This document shows, piece by piece, positions 5,093-9,351 of a DNA stretch of 9,351 nucleotides. Source of the stretch: Capsulimonas sp. (GTDB taxonomy: Bacteria; Armatimonadota; Armatimonadia; Armatimonadales; Capsulimonadaceae); the NCBI GenBank assembly GCA_025963815.1, contig JAOQAA010000172.1, forward strand, positions 1 to 9,351, read 5' to 3'. The position numbers were made by a program, and so were the translations under genes. The notes below the pieces were generated by a model. That model made no database searches and had not been told where the DNA came from. It worked only from the letters and a program-made list of their open reading frames with translations. Within the stretch, counting starts at the first letter, position 1. Each line of letters starts with the position of its first letter.

Positions 5093-6178
5093 ATGTCCAG
5101 TATACCCGATCCGTCAGTAATCGAACCCATGTTCCGTGCTTGGATGAAGAAGCGTGGAACTAAGGAAGACCCTGCCCCAACAACCCGCGCCGTCGTCATC
5201 CGCAAGACAATGACGATCCTCGCAGGATCGTTCGAGGCGGCGGCGATGTTGAGCAGGTTCGTGTATCTCGCGTTTGAAGCAGATGAGAAGCCTGGAGACA
5301 AAGGTAGCCCCATGGCTTTCGCGGATTGGTTTGGCTTATGCGGATTAACTACGCAGGCCGCAATAGACGCAGGCAAAATTCTTTGCAACCCGCGAATAAT
5401 CGCATTTGAACATGATGGGTCAAGCTACACCCGCGCACCACTGATGACGACGGCCTCTCATCAGCACACCACGGGAAAAGGTGAGGATAGGAAAACGCTA
5501 AAGATCACATTTTGGAAACTTGATAAAGCCGCGTTTCTGATTGCTTGGCACCGACTGATGCACGAGCTACCCGCAGTTGATGAAGCCGCGTTCCAAAAGC
5601 TGAAAAAGTTAAATGGGAAAACTCGTGAATTGCGAACACAGGCCCGGTCAACGAAGACTGAGCCGACTAGCTCCAACCATGCACAATGCATTGACCGGAA
5701 CCATGCACAATGCATTGATCTATCCATGCACAATGCAGGTTCGTCAGCCATGCACAATGCATTGACCGGAACCATGCATAATGCCGCTCCCTTTACCGGT
5801 GAAGAAAATCGGAGACCTTCTGAGACCTTAGGGGGAGAGCAGTCGCCCCCTAAAAAGGATGACTTGGACTTGTTCCTATCGGCAGACCGCGCAAAGTACG
5901 GCGAGGAACAGCTAGTCAAACCGCAACAGAAAAAAGAATTTCTGAGTTTGCTTGCTAAGTGGGGGGAAGCAAAGACGGCGCGTGCTATCCGAGGCTTTTT
6001 TGCTACGGATAGCAAGTTTGTAATCGAGCGACGACATTCAATCTCAGCATTCCTCGACACGCCGGATCAATGGCTACGTGCCGAGCCGAAAGGTCCATCA
6101 TTGCGTGAGAGCATGGAAAGCAAGATTGCTGAGATGGAGGCACGATACGGAAAGACTGATCCGGCAAAACCGGCATGA
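5093..6178 (+). CDS. Replication-initiator-like protein with embedded iterons (361 aa)
   Basis: Probably the replication initiator of the element. The start ATG 5093 is preferred because AGGAG (5077-5081) lies upstream. The in-frame ATG 5057 sits in the loop of a GC hairpin with no ribosome site. Residues about 74-112 (MAFADWFGLCGLTTQAAIDA and onward to RIIAFEHD) look like a winged helix-turn-helix as in phage replication proteins. A polar linker (about 195-231) contains the repeated peptides NHAQCID and MHNA and is encoded by five DNA repeats. The C-terminal region (about 255-345) is helical, with WGEAKTARAIRGFFATDSK and HSISAFLDTPDQWLRA, resembling C-terminal parts of phage O/DnaD-type helicase loaders. 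This order (DNA-binding domain, iteron-coded linker, loader domain) parallels lambda O. No primase or helicase motif is present. The stop overlaps a possible ATG of the next gene (ATGA). The family assignment is by pattern, not by search. Confidence 0.65.
   Translation: MSSIPDPSVIEPMFRAWMKKRGTKEDPAPTTRAVVIRKTMTILAGSFEAAAMLSRFVYLAFEADEKPGDKGSPMAFADWFGLCGLTTQAAIDAGKILCNPRIIAFEHDGSSYTRAPLMTTASHQHTTGKGEDRKTLKITFWKLDKAAFLIAWHRLMHELPAVDEAAFQKLKKLNGKTRELRTQARSTKTEPTSSNHAQCIDRNHAQCIDLSMHNAGSSAMHNALTGTMHNAAPFTGEENRRPSETLGGEQSPPKKDDLDLFLSADRAKYGEEQLVKPQQKKEFLSLLAKWGEAKTARAIRGFFATDSKFVIERRHSISAFLDTPDQWLRAEPKGPSLRESMESKIAEMEARYGKTDPAKPA
5677..5785. repeat. Five iteron-like dyad repeats: candidate replication origin
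   Basis: CCATGCACAATGCATTGA occurs at 5677-5694, 5701-5718 and 5748-5765. Shorter copies occur at 5724-5737 (CCATGCACAATGCA) and 5772-5785 (CCATGCATAATGCC). Starts are spaced 24, 23, 24 and 24 bp. Each copy holds a TGCA-CAA-TGCA dyad, and three copies share the spacer or flank CCGGAA. Repeats 1-2 and 3-5 are read in different frames of the rep gene, so the repetition is kept at the DNA level. This is the arrangement of initiator-binding iterons. An origin function is inferred. Confidence 0.75.
5828..5853. repeat. 8-bp hairpin just downstream of the iterons
   Basis: TTAGGGGG (5828-5835) pairs with CCCCCTAA (5846-5853) around a 10-nt loop, 42 bp after the last iteron and still inside rep. Neither strand gives a clear terminator. 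It might contribute to origin structure, such as a primosome or strand-opening site, or be incidental. Confidence 0.35.
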
Positions 6179-6195
6179 CACGAAAGGAAATCCTA

Positions 6196-7134
6196 ATGAC
6201 CGTTCCAATTTCAGCATCGACTATGGAAGCAATCCTCGCCTCTGGCGGTAGTCGCAAGTCATCGGCGCGCGAAAGCAAAGCGCCGTCCACGATAACGAGC
6301 GACCCCGCGCCAATCTCGACGCCGGATACGGTAAGCGTTCCGGTATCTGGGGTCCAACTGATCGAACTTCAGAAGGCCGTCCACGACGCTGAGAGCGAGT
6401 TCAACCGGCTCGAACTTGAACGCTTGAACGTACCGGCGCTCAGGCGCGCGGCTATCGACAATAACGACATGGTTCAAATGGCGGCGCTTCAAGAACGCGA
6501 ATGGAGCATACGCGGCGAGGTCGCCGAAGCAGAAAGGATCATGCTGGATGCGCGGCAGGCGTTGGCGTTAGTAACCATGCCGCCTGAACCGACCTCGCCG
6601 CCGGGGGCGGCGATTCAAGTCACGCCACCGTCAGCGCCGGACCCCGAGATACCTTTGCCGCCAGCGGAAAACTCGGATGGCGATCTCGAAGGCTTACGTA
6701 TCAAGCTTGAGGACTGTGTCGATGCTGAAGCCGTGATCCGGACGGAAGCCGAAGAGCTTCCCCGCTTGTTGCGTGAGGCCGTCATAATCGGAGACCCGGC
6801 GGCGATACGACTGCACCGTCAACGCCGCGAGGATATCGAACACGAGCTTGTGGCGGCAAAAATTGCGACGCTTCGAGCAAGGGAAGTGTTGTTCCGTCGC
6901 CGTGCAGACATCGCGCGGGAAGCGCTCGGTGTGGCTTCCGAGAACCTCACACGCCTATCTGACCTCGCCATTGAAGCCGCTGAACGACTGGACACGGCGC
7001 GCGGTGCATCGGAGGGGTTGCAAGCCGAAAGTCTCACCTGTAACGCATGGGCGGCCCAAACAGCCGGGCAAATTCGTCAGCTACTTGATAGCCGGAGCAA
7101 AGCCGCAACACGCATGTTTGGTTTTGGAGGATAG
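6196..7134 (+). CDS. Helical repeat protein of unknown function (312 aa)
   Basis: I do not recognise a family. The start ATG 6196 has AAGGAA (6184-6189) 6 nt upstream. An alternative in-frame ATG at 6175 overlaps the rep stop and would add 7 residues. The protein is strongly charged, alpha-helical and probably coiled-coil. Two related modules of about 70 residues (about 54-123 and 164-233) are joined by a Pro-rich linker (about 128-160). In each, an L-R-x-A-x-I segment leads into a roughly 30-residue helix ending in A-R-x-x-L (first ending AERIMLDARQAL, second AAKIATLRAREVL). The C-terminal part continues as helices. There is no signal peptide, membrane segment or catalytic motif. It lies in a tight train after rep and before a small gene carrying a third copy of the module, so the two products may associate. 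A structural or scaffold role is only a guess. Confidence 0.75.
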   Translation: MTVPISASTMEAILASGGSRKSSARESKAPSTITSDPAPISTPDTVSVPVSGVQLIELQKAVHDAESEFNRLELERLNVPALRRAAIDNNDMVQMAALQEREWSIRGEVAEAERIMLDARQALALVTMPPEPTSPPGAAIQVTPPSAPDPEIPLPPAENSDGDLEGLRIKLEDCVDAEAVIRTEAEELPRLLREAVIIGDPAAIRLHRQRREDIEHELVAAKIATLRAREVLFRRRADIAREALGVASENLTRLSDLAIEAAERLDTARGASEGLQAESLTCNAWAAQTAGQIRQLLDSRSKAATRMFGFGG

Positions 7135-7137
7135 ACC

Positions 7138-7407
7138 GTGGACGACACAACGACCGTGCATCGTCTTGAACGCTTTGAAACTGACCTGCGAAAAGCCGCC
7201 GCGCGAGTCGCGGCGGCTGAGGCAGGGCTAGGGCTAATGTTTCGCCGTGAGACGGTTGCAACAGCGCAGGCGGATATGGCGGCCTTGGTTGGCTTGACGT
7301 CAGAACGGCGTGATCTTGAGCTTCGGCTTATAGCGGCCAAAATCGGTTTGCTTAAATCTCGCCGCCGTCTCCTGCTGGCTTTAGAGAAAGGTGAAGATAA
7401 TGTATGA
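7138..7407 (+). CDS. Small helical protein sharing a module with its upstream neighbour (89 aa)
   Basis: An 89-aa protein starting at GTG 7138, with GGAGG (7126-7130) 7 nt upstream and only 3 bp after the preceding stop. Function is unknown. Residues about 10-80 align with the roughly 70-residue module found twice in the upstream 312-aa protein. The best stretch is SERRDLELRLIAAKIGLLKS, compared with QRREDIEHELVAAKIATLRA upstream. The whole chain is predicted as two or three long amphipathic helices rich in Ala, Arg, Glu and Leu. It probably arose by duplication of the module and may pair with the larger protein. It overlaps the next gene by 8 nt, so the set is likely translated as one operon. 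Confidence 0.78.
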   Translation: MDDTTTVHRLERFETDLRKAAARVAAAEAGLGLMFRRETVATAQADMAALVGLTSERRDLELRLIAAKIGLLKSRRRLLLALEKGEDNV

Positions 7408-7606
7408 CCCAATTGAACGAATGCAAGCGCGCCAATTTCGGCGCGCTTGGGAACAACAGCATGATGGCACGGCCCCTATCCTGACGCCTACCGAACGCCG
7501 CATGCCGCCGGTCGATTGGGAGGCAATCGGACGGCAACTTGACCGCGACTGCGATGAAGCGTTAGTCAACCTGTTGGCGATCATGCCGGAGGATGAGGTT
7601 TCGTAA
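7400..7606 (+). CDS. Hypothetical 68-aa protein
   Basis: ATG 7400 with AAAGGTG (7386-7392) 7 nt upstream. It overlaps the preceding stop by 8 nt and ends in a TAATG overlap with the next start, so it is clearly an operon member. The N-terminus MYDPIERMQARQFRRAWEQQ is a basic helix. A proline-containing linker (TERRMPPVDW) leads to a helix (EAIGRQLDRDCDEALVNLLA) and an acidic tail. No domain is recognised. Small mixed-charge proteins of this kind occur between replication and packaging genes in phages, but nothing in the sequence assigns a job. Confidence 0.7.
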   Translation: MYDPIERMQARQFRRAWEQQHDGTAPILTPTERRMPPVDWEAIGRQLDRDCDEALVNLLAIMPEDEVS

Positions 7607-8154
7607 TGGCAAGATGGGATGACGACGATTTACCCGCCGGGGAGGTTTGGGATCGCTTGCCAAATGAAGGGGAGAGGGCGTACCAAGCGTTTACGACCTT
7701 CCTTGATCTGGGAGTGGGCCGGTCCATCAACGCCGCATACAGGGCGCGATCCGGGCGCGATCCGGGCGCATCTTACCCCGCCGCGCCCGGCGGCTGGCGT
7801 GAATGGGCAAAGCAGTTTCGATGGAAAGAGCGTGCGGTGGAATGGGATCGCGCGGAGCGGCGACAACTACGGATAGCGCGGGAGAAGGCGCGGGAAGCCG
7901 AATTGCAGGTTTTTCGCGACGACAACATCCGGCGGATACAGGTCTCCAGACAGCTTCTAGGAGGCTTGACGCGCATCCTGGCCGCTAACCTGTCACGCCT
8001 AGCTTCAGCGCCACCGGAATTGAATACTATGCAGGTGATTTCCCTACTAGGAGGTTACAACAAGCTCTCTGGTGAAATCGGATCGTCGGAGGCGATGGTC
8101 CTTTCCATCAACCAAGTTTTCGACTTACTTGAAGAGAAAGATCGCGGCAAGTGA
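7606..8154 (+). CDS. Small-terminase-like HTH protein (182 aa)
   Basis: A 182-aa protein whose ATG overlaps the previous stop (TAATG) with GGAGGATGAGG upstream. The N-terminal part carries a pattern I associate with phage small terminase and terminase-like HTH proteins: RAYQAFTTFLDLGVGRSINA (HTH) followed by WREWAKQFRWKERAVEWDRA. The middle is a basic helix (ERRQLRIAREKAREAELQ). The C-terminal third is helical and ends LSINQVFDLLEEKDRGK, fitting an oligomerisation or partner-binding region. In phages, TerS recognises pac/cos DNA and presents it to TerL. In satellites, TerS redirects packaging. No terminase large subunit follows in the window, so a stand-alone DNA-binding role is also possible. 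An 11-bp tandem repeat lies between the HTH and the WREW motif. The last 4 nt overlap a possible small downstream frame. Confidence 0.6.
   Translation: MARWDDDDLPAGEVWDRLPNEGERAYQAFTTFLDLGVGRSINAAYRARSGRDPGASYPAAPGGWREWAKQFRWKERAVEWDRAERRQLRIAREKAREAELQVFRDDNIRRIQVSRQLLGGLTRILAANLSRLASAPPELNTMQVISLLGGYNKLSGEIGSSEAMVLSINQVFDLLEEKDRGK
7742..7769. repeat. 11-bp tandem repeat in the TerS-like gene (2.5 copies)
   Basis: GGGCGCGATCC is repeated at 7742-7752 and 7753-7763, followed by a partial GGGCGC at 7764-7769. Because 11 is not a multiple of 3, gain or loss of one unit would shift the reading frame. It encodes the Arg/Gly/Asp-rich stretch between the HTH and the WREW motif. Confidence 0.8.
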
Positions 8155-8309
8155 CCCGCATCGCCCCCACAATCGCCGGAGACGCCCGGTTCAGTCGCCG
8201 CGCGTCTCTTTTCCCCTACCCGCAAATTATTTTCCTGATCGCGACGCTTTTTGCTCTCAATTGGACACTAAGTAATCAAGTGACAAAAATGAGAGAGGCG
8301 AAGGTTTAA
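8151..8309 (+). CDS. Possible small single-pass membrane protein (52 aa)
   Basis: A 52-codon frame from GTG 8151, which overlaps the TerS-like stop (GTGA), to TAA 8307-8309, which overlaps the next start (TAATG). Both junctions have the spacing of translationally coupled genes. The middle contains one hydrophobic stretch (PQIIFLIATLFALNW) flanked by an Arg-rich N-terminal part, as in a single-pass inner-membrane peptide with its N-terminus inside. No family is recognised. Against it, the frame is short, it has no strong Shine-Dalgarno of its own, and a weak terminator-like hairpin lies inside it. It could be a chance reading of a 154-bp spacer. Confidence 0.38.
   Translation: MTRIAPTIAGDARFSRRASLFPYPQIIFLIATLFALNWTLSNQVTKMREAKV
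8179..8212 (+). terminator. Weak terminator-like hairpin after the TerS-like gene
   Basis: GAGACGC (8179-8185) pairs with GCGTCTC (8202-8208) across a 16-nt loop and is followed by TTTT (8209-8212). The stem is short and the loop long, so termination would be partial at best. If it is active, the HEPN-like gene downstream needs its own promoter. Confidence 0.3.
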
Positions 8310-9097
8310 TGGAAAACGGAACTGTTGTGCTGTATTACAGAGCGAATATGGAGCGGTATATTTGGAACAGCTTCACGGTAAATCCTCCTGATGTACACAT
8401 TGATCACATCGATATCCGCAATGAGGGAGAGGGTGTTGATTTCAATGTCTACACTGTTGGCTTTACAGATTTCAAAGAGGCGCGCCTTCACGTTCAACCC
8501 ATTCTTAACGACTTTGTAGATCGTCTGGTAGTGTACTTCCAGCGGGTCATCAGCGATCCTGTGTTCATGAATGCGGCAGGATCGTTTTCACAACCTGACG
8601 GATCAATCCTGAAGGCAATGGAAGATAGTGGCTATGGTAACACCCTCTTTTCCAGTAGCGTATCAGTCGGTCCCATGACCCTTGGACCCGGCCACGAAGA
8701 AAAGATGAAAGAAGCATTATTGAAAGCTCCCCCAAAGGAGAATTACTATCATCGATACCGCAAGGTGCTCGATACCCATGATAAGATCGATTGCTTTATG
8801 AGCTTGTACCGGCTGATGGAGGCAATGTTTTCCCCGGAAGGAATTCAAGCGCCAATCGACAATGCTATTCGGCAACTTCGCCCCGGAGTACCATATACGG
8901 AACGGCCAATCGATCCTGACGATATCAAAGCAAGCACCAAGCCTGCAAAATATGAAACCCTGTACACGCGACTGCGTAACGAAGTCAGTCATCATCGTAA
9001 GGGAGTTGACTTAGCTACGAGCAGAGATGAGATACGTCAGCATCTTGGAGAGTTTAGCATCCTTGTCAAAGAAGCCATAGAGAGACAACCCGTTTAG
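8309..9097 (+). CDS. HEPN-domain-like protein (262 aa), possible defence or RNase cargo
   Basis: A 262-aa cytoplasmic protein starting at ATG 8309, with purine-rich GAGAGAGGCGAAGG just upstream. The C-terminal third is helical and contains RLRNEVSHH, an R-x4-H motif (R223, H228) as in the active site of HEPN ribonucleases. A preceding helix (DKIDCFMSLYRLMEAMF) is like the first helix of ApeA/MauJ-type HEPN proteins. The N-terminal 150 residues are beta-rich and unassigned. HEPN proteins cut RNA in abortive phage defence and toxin systems. Others have lost activity and serve as scaffolds. Base composition is visibly more AT-rich than the neighbouring genes, which suggests a separate origin as cargo. 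It closes the rightward train and is followed by two hairpins. The assignment rests on one short motif plus helix pattern, so it is moderate. Confidence 0.55.
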   Translation: MENGTVVLYYRANMERYIWNSFTVNPPDVHIDHIDIRNEGEGVDFNVYTVGFTDFKEARLHVQPILNDFVDRLVVYFQRVISDPVFMNAAGSFSQPDGSILKAMEDSGYGNTLFSSSVSVGPMTLGPGHEEKMKEALLKAPPKENYYHRYRKVLDTHDKIDCFMSLYRLMEAMFSPEGIQAPIDNAIRQLRPGVPYTERPIDPDDIKASTKPAKYETLYTRLRNEVSHHRKGVDLATSRDEIRQHLGEFSILVKEAIERQPV

Positions 9098-9108
9098 AGG
9101 TTCATTTC

Positions 9109-9130
9109 CATTCCGTACATCCACGGAATG
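9109..9130 (+). repeat. 8-bp perfect hairpin after the HEPN-like gene
   Basis: CATTCCGT (9109-9116) pairs with ACGGAATG (9123-9130) around a 6-nt loop, 11 bp after the stop. It has no U-run. It stands directly before the strong terminator and may protect the 3' end of the mRNA. Confidence 0.45.
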
Positions 9131-9133
9131 CCA

Positions 9134-9167
9134 ACGGCCCGGCCTCATCGAGAGGCCGGGCCGTTTT
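9134..9167 (+). terminator. Strong intrinsic terminator
   Basis: ACGGCCCGGCCTC (9134-9146) pairs perfectly with GAGGCCGGGCCGT (9152-9164) around a 5-nt loop, and the stem runs directly into TTTT (9164-9167). This is a classical rightward Rho-independent terminator that ends the gene train at the HEPN-like gene. The next gene must therefore start its own transcript. Confidence 0.9.
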
Positions 9168-9222
9168 CCAGATGCAACTTTCTTATGGTCTTCGTGTCTC
9201 TTACTATTAGGAGAGAAATATT

Positions 9223-9351
9223 GTGATGCAAACTTCCAACAACGACATAGACGTTCGCCAGATGCTCAAACCTACTCGGAGTGATATTGCCCTAGTGCTC
9301 GCCAAGGCTGGGTTGCAGGAGCTTCCCGGCGGTGGCGTTGTCGCTAGTTTG
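9223..9351 (+). CDS. Start of an unrecognised gene (3' truncated by window)
   Basis: An open frame of 43 codons running off the right edge. AGGAGAG (9209-9215) precedes a GTG at 9223 and an in-frame ATG at 9226, and either may be used. The visible peptide begins MQTSNNDIDVRQMLKPTRSD and continues into IALVLAKAGLQELPGGGVVASL, where a glycine-rich hydrophobic segment is starting, perhaps a membrane-associated or amphipathic helix. It is too short to assign. It lies past a strong terminator, so it is a separate transcription unit. TACTAT at 9202-9207 is a possible -10, without a good -35. Whether it is still within the element is unknown. Confidence 0.55.
   Translation, partial: MMQTSNNDIDVRQMLKPTRSDIALVLAKAGLQELPGGGVVASL

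Larger units (their letters stand above)
2715..9351. mobile_element. Integrated element, left part (satellite/IME-like); right end outside window
   Basis: An insertion that breaks the aminotransferase gene, bounded on the left by the putative attL. It carries a large serine recombinase and AlpA-like regulator leftward, then a rightward train of a replication-like gene with embedded iterons, helical proteins, a small-terminase-like HTH protein and a HEPN-like gene. The gene set fits a phage satellite, an integrative mobilizable element or a defective prophage. No capsid, tail, relaxase or conjugation gene is present in the visible part. The aminotransferase 3' half was not found up to 9351, so the right end and attR lie further on. 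Confidence 0.75.

Noticed and set aside
5677..5785. CRISPR-like array or protein tandem repeat
   Set aside because: Repeats are too short and spacers only 6-10 bp, with spacer sequence partly repeated too. The frame change excludes a simple peptide repeat. Iterons fit better.
5461..6060. Open frame of 199 codons on the minus strand across rep
   Set aside because: It is antisense to the better supported Rep gene, lacks a ribosome site, and its Cys/His/Trp-rich part is just the complement of the iterons.
8155..9351. Search for attR and the missing aminotransferase 3' half
   Set aside because: No reading resembling the continuation after TGWRIG, and no copy of the attL core (TGGCGCATCGGCT), was seen up to the right edge. 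The end must lie outside.
1..9351. tRNA, rRNA or riboswitch
   Set aside because: Reading both strands I saw no tRNA cloverleaf, rRNA segment or known riboswitch core. The integration target is a protein gene and not a tRNA.

Overview
The window joins two different kinds of DNA. The left 2.7 kb looks like ordinary GC-rich bacterial chromosome. The remaining 6.6 kb looks like the left part of an integrated mobile element whose right end lies outside the window. I cannot name the species. The codon use, Shine-Dalgarno sites and gene families are bacterial, and nothing seen settles the phylum.

Host part (1-2724). It holds the 3' two thirds of a chloroperoxidase-like alpha/beta hydrolase, a second and complete alpha/beta hydrolase, a leftward ribbon-helix-helix regulator that ends in a large inverted repeat, and the first 245 codons of a class I/II PLP aminotransferase. 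The aminotransferase is cut ten residues after its PLP lysine (SKTYSATGWRIG then stop), which inactivates it.

Element part (about 2715 to beyond 9351). A large serine recombinase is encoded leftward against the cut aminotransferase. Its stop codon and last nine or so codons lie inside aminotransferase-derived sequence. A small AlpA/MerR-type HTH gene precedes it, overlaps its start by 8 nt, and has a textbook promoter (TTGACA-17-TATACT) with a perfect dyad between the hexamers. An AT-rich control region separates this leftward pair from a rightward, mostly overlapping gene train: RHH protein, a small basic ORF, a winged-helix replication-initiator-like protein, two proteins sharing a helical repeat module, a 68-aa protein, a small-terminase-like HTH protein, a possible tiny membrane protein and a HEPN-like protein. 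A strong terminator follows, and a further gene starts at the edge.

The main find is inside the replication-like gene. Five copies of a roughly 14-18 bp dyad repeat (CCATGCACAATGCATTGA) recur every 23-24 bp. One 23-bp step shifts the reading frame, so the DNA repeat is kept while the encoded peptide changes. This is expected of origin iterons embedded in an initiator gene, as in lambda O. Together the integrase, AlpA-like regulator, Rep with embedded ori, TerS-like protein and possible HEPN cargo resemble a phage satellite or an integrative mobilizable element. That system-level reading is inference. The individual sequence signals are directly visible.
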